Shown: positions 45,214 to 56,600 of the stretch, one piece after another
Layout of the letters: every line of letters starts with the position of its first letter
Numbering within the stretch: position 1 is the stretch's first letter
Origin: Lineus longissimus
Lineage: Eukaryota; Nemertea; Pilidiophora; Heteronemertea; Lineidae
Direction: 5' to 3'
DNA length: 64,000 nt
Assembly (NCBI RefSeq): GCF_910592395.1
Contig: NC_088310.1
Location: forward strand, 813,501 to 877,500
Notes under the pieces: generated by a model
What the model was told of the DNA's origin: nothing
Seen by the model: only the letters and a program-made list of their open reading frames with translations
The model's database searches: none
Made by a program: the position numbers and the translations under genes

Positions 45214-45945
45214 GATTGTGTCAAGTTTTGGTCGCCATTACATGTCGGTGATGAAGACCCTAGAATGCTGGAGGCGGAGCGAGCTACGGGAGTGTCATCT
45301 GATGTGATACACATTCGGATATGAACAATAAATATCACACTCTATCGGATTTCTCCAACTTGTTATGCTTCTATACAATTGATACGGTTGTCAGGGAGCC
45401 CGCTTCTATGGCAACGCAAAGGCCTATGGCATGCCATTGTGATGTAATTAGATACAACACCCCCGCTCATATCTATATGATATAACAGTACTTCAAATAC
45501 TGGAGTTATTATCTGAATGTAGCCCACTTTTCAATAAAGAGGACAACGTCACAATCTTAGTGGTTGATCAATTCCCTACTGCAAGGATGATTGTCCTTCG
45601 GTTTGTCACAACCAAACATTCGGTCGATAGTCTTGACAGGGCTTAACTGATGGCCACATTCAGAGACAGATATAAACCGCACTCTACAAGGACGATATCA
45701 CAACCCAACCATGAAGAACACTGGGGAAACCAAACTCTCCAACACCAAATATCTCCAAGACATCCTTCAAAGGCAATCCAGTGGAAAACAAACAAAAGAC
45801 AAACTTAAAAACAAAGATTTATTTGGTAAAAGATAGCTAGCAGTCCTTGGCTGGCAGTACAAATTATAGGTCGACAGATATCACATTTGACATGAATTAC
45901 AGTCAATGAAAAGGCAGTGAATGTTACTTCACAGAGCAAAGGTAA
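45214..45945. other. Spacer between TAF1A 3' end and membrane-protein promoter
   Basis: No coding exon is seen. The left part is the promoter of the minus-strand membrane-protein gene. The right part is TAF1A 3' UTR with AATAAA on the minus strand at 45818-45823. Confidence 0.5.
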
Positions 45946-48900
45946 TCATAACTTGAACACCTGAAAAGAGGTATCTCTGGTGTGATCCACATCCATTTCA
46001 GTCACACTGTCATATAGTCTCTTATCACAAGCTGCGAGTAGTCTGTCCTTCAACGAAGCTTCCAAATCCATATCTAGCACACTCTGGACAAACTTGGTAT
46101 CTGGAACGAGAACATGAATGAAATAAGTTTTGGTAAAGTTTTTAAAGTCACTGCTACTTATTCTTTGGTAATTGCCCTTGCCAGCAGGAATCATCCTTCT
46201 GGGAGGAGGACATTGTCAGGACAGGCCAAAGTTACATTCACTGGCCAAGTGACTCGGTCTTCAGCAGGGATAGAAGTCCATCCAATGCTGCTTGGATGCA
46301 TTGGTTTACCCTGGCATAGGCACCAGTACAAGGAACCACAGTTTTTCAAATTCTTTTGAAAGACGAACCAAAAGATGAGTGGTCCAGCTAAGATCACAGA
46401 GACAACATAGTGCTGATCGTTCCGTAGTCAAACCCACAACCTCCTGCACTCTTACCACAAAGTCCCTGATCACTTGTGACATCTCCACTCGGATATATCC
46501 ATGAAATGAAACACTTTGACCAGGCACGTATCTTTTTCCTTACCTTTCCCCAGTAGAAGGGTGGACACTACAGCCTTGTGGACAACAAGATTCACACCTA
46601 GTCCATCTTCTGGTCGTACATGGAAGTGGTATGCAGGCCACCAGTCCTTCCTCTCTTTCCAACACTTGTTTAAGGGAAGTAAAGTCTCGTGGTCACTGCT
46701 GGAAGAAACAAGTCAAAACAATGGAAACCACGACTTGCAGTACCCGAGCATGAAGCAGACAGGTTGACCTGTTAGCCATACTGGTGACCATCGTTGTTTT
46801 GTCTCCAGACTGCCACTTCAGCTCAGAAGCCAGTAAAATGAGAAAATCATGCTGTACTCAGTGTAGGTTGGAATTGCTGTTAGACTGCACACAACCTTTT
46901 TAGTACACGCAGCTTGATAGTGAACTCAAAGGTAAGAAATTTGGTCAACAGAAATCCCACTGGTTGGAAAGTAATACACAAGTTTGCGAATGTTGTGTCT
47001 TTGATTTACTTTAAAGAGTCTCATTATTTGAAAGTCATCACGGTGAACCCGGTACTTACTCATCTGAGAGTTCCATCAGAACATTGGCCAATAATGCCCA
47101 GGGTTTTATCTCATCCTGCCAAGGAACGTGATCTAGCATCTCAAATAAAACTGGGATCGACTTCTCTTTACAACCTATTAATAAAGGAATGGAAACTATA
47201 CATGTAGCTGTGCCATCATGAGGAATCATAAGAAGAAGTATCCACGCTCAGCAGCTTTCATTGTAACCTTGATCAACTCCTTACCTGCTTTTACATATAT
47301 TTCACAGAGGTCAAAGGCGATCAGTAACGACGGTGTCTCCTTGACTATCCTCTCCAGAATCTCCAACAAGACATCATCTCCTGCTCTGTGTCGTTTATGG
47401 TATTCATACAGGTAGATCCGTGCGTTAGGATTGCCAGGGTTCTTCTCCTGGTAGTGCTCTAATAACTCGAGGGCTTTTCCATCCTGCTCATAGTATTCTA
47501 ACAGCTGAAATGGAACATAGCACCTGTAGCAAAAAGTGAAAGTTGGAGTTGGTAGTCGGATATCTTGGTTTATCAAAAAATGTACAAGCTGGCCTTACAC
47601 CATTGTTGGTGTAATCAATGACATGTTTCATCTCTCCACTACCAGCAAGTATCCAACATGTACTGCTTATGGTAATGAAATGGTAGATCCAATTAAATCT
47701 GAACTTGAATCGTGTCAATGGAAAACCTACTGTGGCAAATCTTGTGATGAATATATCCCAAGTGCCATGGAGGAACTGTTTGACGGTTGTGAAACACTGG
47801 ATGGCCTTGGCTGCATGCACTTTCATCGCCTCTTCCAAGGGAGTACTCATACCGGCAAACAACAGTTCATCTGTTGGAGAGAAAATGGCTCTTTACGTGA
47901 TTGAAATTGAGAAGTTTTTTCATATACAACTTCCAATAAGGATAGATGGTTTCAATTTCAAGATATTATAGAACAACAGTATCATCAATGTCAACCAGTA
48001 CCTGGAACTGGCAGCCATATTGGTGTTGGCAGCCATTTTGGTTGCCAAGCAGACAAGACACACCTTCTGCTTCTTGGTCATCTCTCTTCTGCTTAGCTGC
48101 ATGCCATTCAGCGTACCACAGGAGTCCTTCATACAGGGTGAGCTGATGCTTGTAGTATTCTCTCTGTCCAAAGATATTTTTGTACTTGATTTCAGACTGT
48201 AAAGTAGAGTAGAATATTGGTCTAAAAACTTTGAATTTGTGTCTTTGGATGAATTGGTATAGATTCATAACAAGGTATATTACACAGTCCTTGGAACTCT
48301 GACTTTAAGCATGATTCTCTAAATGCAGTGCCTGTGTAAAGATCACACAAGGAAAGGGGGGAATGAGCTGAAGTTAGGAGCTGGTGTACCTCTATGTATA
48401 CTGCTGCCACAACACTTTAGCTGATGCAATCAAGGATGTTCAATGACAAGATTACAGATTAGACCATGCATCTCCACACAGGACCCATTTCCTTTTTGCA
48501 ATTTGCAAATTTAAAAAATGATATTTGACAGAGTTAAAAGTACATAAAGAAGATTTAACTTCAGCCTACCTTTACAATATCTCGTGCAGCCCCTATATTG
48601 TCATCATCAAGGTATTTGATCAACTCGTCCAGATTCATCTCAAACTCACTGATGCCACGACCTCCTAACGTTCCCTTAGTCAACCTAAGATTGGGTCAGA
48701 GAGAAGAGTTTGCTTTGGTCAACCTAAGATTGGGTCAGAGAGAAGAGTTTGCTTTGGTCAACCTAAGATTGGGTCAGAGAGAAGAGTTTGCTTTGGTCAA
48801 CCTAAGATTGGGTCAGAGAGAAGAGTTTGCTTTGGTCAACCTGAGATTAGTTCAGAGAGAAGAGTTGACTTTGATCAGATTTTCAATGCAGAAAATATTT

Positions 48901-50724
48901 TTCAAGTTGCAAAGAAAGGCATTTGCTAATAGTTTTTCACCAACCAAGAGTACAAATGGGCACTGGTCAGATCCGAGTAGGATATAGGCATTACCGGTAT
49001 ATCACATCAAGAGCAAGTGGTGCTCCCAGTCACTTTCTGCTATGAACAAGTATTTTTATCAAGAAGTGCAGGTTTCCCTGTAACCCTGCAAGAGCAGAGT
49101 AGGCAATGTTGTACATACCCACCTTATAAAGTCATGATATGCTTCCCCTTTTTCATCACCAGTATGCAAGACAGCCTCTGGCATGGTCTGAAATCAACAA
49201 TATCGATATTACAAGTATAAGAACAGTTATCAGCTCAGAAAGGTCCAGGGTATCTGCGAGGATTAACATCAAGGGTGGACAACAACAACATTCATTCCTT
49301 AAAGGGGAGATATACAGCAAAATAGTGAAATTATTATTTGCTACTTAGCTAATTTTGCTAGTTCATGGTACTGCGAGAGCCTTTCATTTCGGATGGCCTC
49401 GGAGCGTCACACAGGCATTTGATAAACGGAAGCCTCATCATATATTTAGTTCTGTTGGAACTTAGCCAATGTCAAATGTTGCGATGTGATTTATCACTTA
49501 CCCGTCTAAGAGCTTTAACATTCTGTGCACTAAGATAACTTTTCCGGTCCAAGATAGTAGTTCCTATTTTAAGTGCCTCATTCCACCTGTGGTTTAGGAT
49601 ACACTCTCTCAATAAGATAAATAGCTTTTTCTGGTCTCCACAGAACATTGAGTGTTTACTTAAATTGGAAAGACAATCGACTGAAAAAAAACCAAAATAG
49701 ATAGGACCTGGATTGAACAAAGGAAGCAGCCAGCTAGACAAGGTCAACACTCCTTGATCCATTCAAAAGTTCATTCCAACCACAACCACTCCAGAAAATG
49801 ATGATTTTGTGCGGTATATGAGCCCTCAATGCTTAATGCATGTGTCTAACACGGCGGGTCATGATAACACTACTTGCAACAGAGCATCTGGAGCTTGTCC
49901 AACGTCATGAACTTTTGAATGAATTAAAACGTAGGAACATGCTGTAATGATCAATTTGAGGTAGGTTTGGTGAAAATCCGAGAGCAAATAAGAAAATGAG
50001 AGCATCTTGAACCAAATTATAGTTGGATTTCTTTATCTGTGACTCTGAAGTTATACTTACGTGGTTTTGATGCTCGACTGACCTCTTTGTCAGCTTCTTG
50101 CATCCATTCTTTAGCACGAATGCCAGCATTCTTCAAAATCTGATGTTGGCCAGTTATCCAAGCAAGGGCAGCCAACTTAAAGGAATACAAGATACTATTG
50201 TAATCAGAATGAGATGCCGACGGTACAGCCACTCTCATGCCACTGGCACTGATGTCATAAGAGTGACTCAACCAGTTGAACCACTCCCCTGATTACATTT
50301 ACACTCTAGACTACAGAGTCAGAGAGAGAGAGTTGCCCAAAAGTGGCCAATCAAAGTGGTTACACTGGCCACCTGGCAGGAGGTTATAGTCGTACGGACA
50401 ATGTATAACAGAAGTTGGTCGTCGATTTTCAAACATGGAATGTTTTATTGAATTAAATCTGCTTGACCATACTCACTATCAAATTAGGCTAGTATTAAGA
50501 TGGAAACTGTACACAACACAATAGCTGAAAATACTCCATCATAATCATCAATGATATCCATGTAGATGATGATAGATGGCACTGACGACCGACACTGACG
50601 TTTGAAGTGACAACTTCAAACCATTTTTCTCCAAGAAAGACAAAACTTTTTGTATCTTTTATCAGTTAAGGTGATAACTGAACGATTATTTTACCTCGTG
50701 TGATATGTCTGATGCCTCATCCAT
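45946..50724 (-). CDS. TAF1A: TAF1A, RNA polymerase I SL1/TIF-IB subunit
   Basis: Eleven exons: 50724-50695, 50175-50061, 49680-49502, 49187-49123, 48684-48570, 48196-48064, 47870-47731, 47504-47285, 47174-47060, 46695-46544 and 46100-45946. They total 1419 nt, or 472 residues (human about 450), with consistent phases. Recognition rests on NPGNPNARIYLYEYHKRHR, which parallels human NPNAHIYLYNFLKRQ; VLFEMLD before the penultimate block; and KDWWPAYHFH with VVSTLLLGK, matching the WWPGFHF and LLLGKG regions. The protein is TPR-like helical and is part of the TBP-containing SL1 complex that recruits Pol I to rDNA promoters. The first exon (MDEASDISHE) is inferred from phase and donor only; an alternative start within an unspliced 50271 frame is less likely. 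The exon at 48684 starts inside a minisatellite. Confidence 0.88.
48679..48873. repeat. 39-bp minisatellite straddling a TAF1A splice acceptor
   Basis: Four near-identical units plus one degenerate unit of GTCAACCTAAGATTGGGTCA-GAGAGAAGAGTTTGCTTTG. On the minus strand every unit carries a pyrimidine tract, a CTGAC branch-like motif and CAATCTTAG|G, a complete 3' splice site. The exon-proximal copy serves as the acceptor at 48684. Being 13 codons long, it also opens an artificial plus-strand frame. Confidence 0.92.
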
Positions 50725-53656
50725 TCTAAATTAATTGCATATTCATCATTTTTCGTCAATTTCTCACAAGAATGCCACGCGCTTATTGGCTGATCATACT
50801 TGGTCCCCCAATTCTGTGGTGAGATTTTGGTACTATTCGTAAATACGTCACTGGAATGTCTATTAATAGATCTATGGGGATGACCATGGTGTACATTAGC
50901 TGCACATTGTGTACATAGTGCATGGGTGGTGTAAAGTGAAAGATAATCCCTCAAATCATAGAGTCCTCCGCTAACGTCTTTGATTGTTTATTGCTTCTCA
51001 GGGCCTGTAGCATCTTGACCACCAAGGTTTTTGCATCTTATATCAATATTTAAACCCCGGGTTGGGTTTAAAGGGAGTATAAGGCCATTAGGTTCAGGAT
51101 GGCTGCAAATACTGTGTTAACCAGTAAGGCCATGGGAATGATTAATCCGGTTTACCGTCCACCTCTCGCATGGGTTCAGAGCGTACGTCGCTTTTTCGGC
51201 ATCAATGTGATTATGTATGTTTTTTGTCTGTTTCAGTATACTTAGGCAGTTGTAGAAATTTAGGTAAAATAAGGTGTAGGCTAGATTTTTCAGTGTTTCC
51301 CCGAGTTTAACCTTCAACAAGTCCATGTAGTTTTTAATTGGTGAATGATGTATAAAAATCCTCATTATATCATATAGGGCCTACTGTATAACATTGTAGG
51401 CCTAATAATATTTTGTGTTTATTGCTAGTAAATAAACGTTTCATTTACAGGATTGGACCCAAAGGTAGTCCAAGCCCGAGAGAGGATGAAAAGGGTAAAG
51501 TGAAAGTGGTACCATCGAGTAGACCACGACAATGTGGTATCATCACATAGACATGACTATGTGAGCTCACTTTGTCAATCACGGCGAACTGGGGGGATTT
51601 ACAGGGCCGGATCGGTAGTCTGGTTACTCTAAGGTAATAGAAGACTTGGGAGACTCCCGAGTTCCAACGCGTTTTAATAGGGTTTGAAACAACTGAAACT
51701 CTGGGTTTTCCCCAGTTTGCTGGCAACTGAAATCTTGCGCACTATCCCACATTGGACAAACGCCAGTGCAGTGTACGCTGTACATGAGTTTTGCTTTCTC
51801 TCATGCTCTTATCTCCTTTGATTGCGTGAGAATGACGTAGCTTGCATGAGAAGGTAGGCGATTATTTCCTCCTTTCATATTCGATTTAATCCGATCTTAT
51901 TGACATTCATTTCATCTGACAATTAGATTAACAGGTAAATCCTGCTCTCGACTATCGGTTTGGCCAGAAATATTTTTAGTCAGATGCATGCTCTGTATTT
52001 TGTGACTGAACTTTCACATTCCCTTCTAGTTCCAGTTCTAGATCAATGATCGTATCCACTCCTGGTATCACTTCCTCATCATAGCAGAGCATGCGTAATA
52101 GTGTAATACATTCATTTGCATTATGATAGTAAAATGATGATAATAATGTCTGTTATTTGTATAGCGCTCATCAGCAAGAATTGCTGTTTCATCTGATTTA
52201 TCACTGGCAATGCTCTTGAACAGCCAACATCACTGCAAAAATGTCTGGATCCTCGATGGCCATTATCTGTCCTTGGTAATTTATTCCGTCGTGCAGAGGA
52301 CACTGAAAACTGCGATCACTAACGATTGTTCACAGGGAGGGATTTAAGGCAAATACTGAAATAGTGCTATCATTAATTAGGGTTCAAAACTTTTGATTAC
52401 TTGCCCTAGTTAGCCCTATTTGCCTCAAAACTCTGTGGTACTTTCCACTCCATGGTGCGTAGCCAGATTAACGTGTGTAATGACCACATTGTCAATGGCC
52501 ACGCCCTTTCAAATTTAAGAGTTGTATTCCTTTGGCAGTTGAATTTTAAAATCTTTCAATCGAGAGGAGGGGGTCTAATATTGGTTTGCATATGTTAGTG
52601 GGCCTGAATAATGACAGGTTTATGGTATAATTAACAGATTTGGGAGCTTTCTCCTGCTTTTAGTCTCCCATGAAGACCACTTCCCCCACCCAAATCTTCA
52701 TGCAGCGCAGGTACTCTTTTAAATGTAAATCTGCAGACAGCTGTGATTGTACCAAGTAGATAGGTCTATATCATGTAGCCTATAGGGCTTGTTTAATTTC
52801 AAAGATATAGGTTCAGCTTGCGTATCACGATTGTATATGTCTGTATATTGTTCATGAATATAAGAATCATGCTCAGACATGACTGATAACTAAATAGGTC
52901 AAGAGCCGTATTCCTCGCAATTAATCTAAATCTAAAATGCTTTGTATCTGGGTTATCAAAAATGACGTTTGAAAGATAATAAATCTTCACAGAATGATTG
53001 TGAAATTTACCATTGAAATTTGTCATACTAGTTTCTCTTTTGTGTAATATTGGCTTCTTTGCTTTGACCACTTGACAACCTAGATGTTCCTGGTTGTTAT
53101 TTGGTTGACTACAGGCTTTCTGCAGCCTCATTCCAGTAATGATGTGACACCTTACAGTGCATCGCATCATGACATCAGACCGTAATGTTGGTCTACCAGA
53201 GCCTGCGCCATTTCGCTTCAAACCAAAATATCGGTCTGTGGTAGTAAAATGGTTAAAAGCACAAATTTCTCCTCCAATTACAGTTGTCAACTTTACTGCA
53301 ATGGCGCTGTGACTTCTTTTGAAAGAGATTACCACTTACCACACATTGGGTATTCTACCGATATTTTTCATAGTCACCAGGTCAGTACACATCGCCCTCC
53401 AATTGGCAGCAGGATACTGTAAACCAGGAAAAACTTACAATCCTTATACAGTGAAACCCCAGTAACACGACCACTCATGGGACCCAAATACGAAATTGTT
53501 TCATCCTTCAGAAATTTTTTCATCCTTTAAAGTTCAAAATTCGAGCCAAACATTGTTTGGTGACAGCTTCTTGCCAAATGTTCTTTTTGTATTCGTCCTG
53601 TTCCTGATATGTCTGCTTTCCTTCTTTAGCTGGCACAGTAGGCAAGAGGAATCAAG
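50725..53656. other. Divergent spacer between TAF1A and the TIR-STING gene
   Basis: TAF1A reads left and the TIR-STING gene right from this 2.9-kb region. No coding exon recognised; the minus-strand open frame 52799-53335 shows no domain. A TTTGTATAGCGCTCATC repeat-like stretch lies at about 52130-52320 and a CAGTGAAACCCCAGTAACAC fragment at 53450. No convincing NF-kB or IRF-type site was seen upstream of 53657. Confidence 0.5.
52130..52320. repeat. Probable dispersed repeat with GTATAGCGCTCATC core
   Basis: AATAATGTCTGTTATTTGTA followed by TAGCGCTCATC resembles a short repeat common in marine-invertebrate genomes. Only one copy is in the window, so the call rests on recollection of the motif. 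Confidence 0.3.
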
Positions 53657-56600
53657 ATGTCGACTAAGGTAAGTAACTAACTTTGACATTCCTGTCCCGG
53701 GATGTGATATACTACTTCAGCCAAGGGACTGTGTGTTCAGTTTTACCATTGTGTGGATGTAGTTGTCGGAATAATTAGCAGTCCCCCTTTAATGTTAGAA
53801 CATCATATTACTGTGGGTGATGATGAAAGCTCCTTCACTTGACAGACTGGCAACAAAGTGATTGCACCTCTATCACTTGCTCTGTTGGCACTTTATTTTG
53901 ACTATTAATGAGGTGTTCATCTTTCCAGAAACCTGCCATAGTAATCAACTGTTACACTAACAGTGAAAGTGAAGGAGGAGAGGAACCTAAGCACTACACA
54001 GAGTTAAAAGGCTTTCTCGAGGAGACTGGATATGAAATTGATCAATACACTGTGGATATTGACAAAACCCAATTAGAAAACCTAGTTAGTGAAATAGAAA
54101 AGGCCAAACACACCATCAGTGTGGTCACAGAAAACTCGATCCAGGGTTTCTTTGGAGATGAGGTAAAAGGGATCTTTCCCATTGTTTTGTAATCATTATT
54201 TATCATACTCCCTGCAGGTGTGTCATCTGTCGTCACACTGTCCTATTTATAAAAACGGTAGCACATTTCTTTTTTTGTAATATATATTTTTATGGACAAA
54301 AAACAAGATGGACAGAATACATGGGACAGATGATACAATACATGTATATGCAGAGAGTTTTCAAAATACGCTGAACAATTCAACTAATTTTTTAAAATTC
54401 CTAATTTTTCACTAGCTCTTCCCCATTTTGTTTTTAGCTTTTCAGGTCAAAGTATATTGTCCATTTTGCATTTGTAAGTGATGATTGATAAAAGACCCTT
54501 GATGTTTGGAATCCCCTCTTTTAATTTTGTATATTTATATATTTTTGCAGAACCATTACCAGAAATGGCTGCGTTCACTACATAAGTGTCTTGACTCGGA
54601 TAATGTGTTGACACATATCATTTTTTGCATCAACGTTGATGTGAAAAATGTGCCCTGGTACCTCCGCCAGTTTAACCCGTGCATCAGCTATAGTCATAAA
54701 AACCATGACTGGAAAGTTGAGTTACGGAATGTACTGAAACGTGAGTCTGATTTTCAATCAAAAGATTGATTTGGTAGTTATGACCTCTGTAGCTAGTTAA
54801 TTAAAATTCTAAAGTATTGTCAATGGCTGATATGAATAAAGTCTAGCAAATGCTTTTACTTCAATTTTGTACAGAAAGGTGTAGTGTAAATGTACATGGA
54901 GTTTTAGTTAAAAGCATTTGCTAGTCTTTATTCATATCACCCATTGTGTATCTGTCAGTGTTGAATCCATGCAGGGCCGTAGCAAACAGGGAGATGAGGG
55001 CATAACTGGAGAAAAACCTAAGGATTCAAACTTTAAAATAGGTGGCGGACTTGATAAGAATGTCACAATCATCGATTCCTGCTCTGTCCCTTATCCTGAC
55101 ATATTACAACATTAACATGCATCTGAAAATCGATTCTGATTTAATTGTGAATGTCATGTGGTTTACATTTTCTGATGAAGTCCTCTTGATGCTTTTCAGT
55201 TGAGAAGAAATCTGTGAAGACCCTTAAACATGTGAATGCTGGGGAGGCCCTTGCCTGGTCACATTACACTGGTTTCGTTCGTTTTCTGCCAATGGTTGGG
55301 TCTGGTGGTGATCCAAAAGGTATTATTTTGATGACAGTTTGATATGGAGGTAACCTGATCACTGAGGTTATGTTGAATGGAAATGACCAATTCGGGGTCA
55401 GAAGCAGTGTCCTTGGTATAGTAGTGATTAGTGAAGGTGTCCGTCTCGGAGGTTCGACTAAGTTTTGGCGCCAAGATGTTTGCCCCTGGAATGGCTTATC
55501 AGGAATTTGGTCAATGTGATTGGTGTTGCTGGTGATTCTGTATTTCTGTATTTTGAACAAATGCGATCTACTGACTTTATAATCATGTTTGCAGATGAGT
55601 GTGTGTGGCAAGCGCAGGATGGGAAGCCTGTCATCAATAACCTAGTGATATTGATACCAAGCGACTGCCACTGTCCAGCTACGATAGAGCATCCATCAAT
55701 TCAAGGCCGACAAAAATCAAAGTATTATACATTTCACCGAGCAGGAAAAGAGAGGAAGCTGAATGTTGATTTGTATACACTGGAGGGTGAAGATAAGGTA
55801 GGGATTATGCAATTTGATACAAGTCGCCGTTGAAATTGTAGCACGTGTGTGCACTGGTAATCCTGATTTAAGTTTTCTCCATGAACACCTTGTTTTCTAG
55901 TTGGTGCCCATTTCGTCCACCCCCTCAATAGAGACGCTCCGTTTGATGAAGGAGGATAAAGGACTGGATGAGATGTGGTTGCAAGAGCAGAAGGATAGAT
56001 TCACTGATGTGTTGAAAGACAGAATTGAGAGCGATGGTTACCTGAGGCGAAAGGTGATTCTAATCACCGACTGTAAGTAAACTGTCAATCTTCTTTCCCA
56101 CTGTCTTTCTAGGTAATTATGAGAATATTGCATGTCATTGAATAGTGAAAATTGGTTGAGTGATAGGTCACTGGACAGGTACTATTCCAGTTTACAACAA
56201 TGCAGTTAACACAACAATTTCATGATTTGGGTCTATTATTGAATACCGGTAGATTTGTTAGGTAATTCTTTTTTGCCTCTTGTTGCAGACAATAAAGACA
56301 ATGAAGATTTTGTCAAGAATATTCTGCGGGAAACTAAACAAGCCCATCAAGACCAGCAGAGCACAACTTCTTATCCTGGAAAGGAAGTGAGTTTTCTCCC
56401 AGTAGTTGAATTGCACTAGTTGGTACTAGGCCATTTTGCCCTCTTTAAATTTGCTCATCATAGGTGAGTCTATATAATACTGCAGTGTCCAGTGTCTGTC
56501 GTCATCATCGCCTAACGCCTGTATCCTGTTTAAAAAAACAGTGGTACGTTTCTTGATCGCTAAGGCTATGAGCTTGAAACATTCAACACAGAACCTCCTA

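Noticed and set aside
48002-48196. Longer TAF1A exon ending at CAG|GTACTG (48002)
   Set aside because: It leaves phase 0, which makes the next exon hit a stop; the AAG|GTGTGT donor at 48064 gives phase 1 and a good join (EAE-DELLFAGM).
48598-48987. Plus-strand open frame with LVNLRLGQREEFA repeats
   Set aside because: It is antisense to a TAF1A exon and the 39-bp minisatellite.
50017-50271. TAF1A start at the ATG at 50271
   Set aside because: Possible, but a phase-0 acceptor at 50175 and an upstream MDEASDISHE exon with a donor give a simpler model.
52799-53335. 178-codon minus-strand open frame
   Set aside because: No domain, no splice context, mixed composition; probably chance or a decayed repeat.
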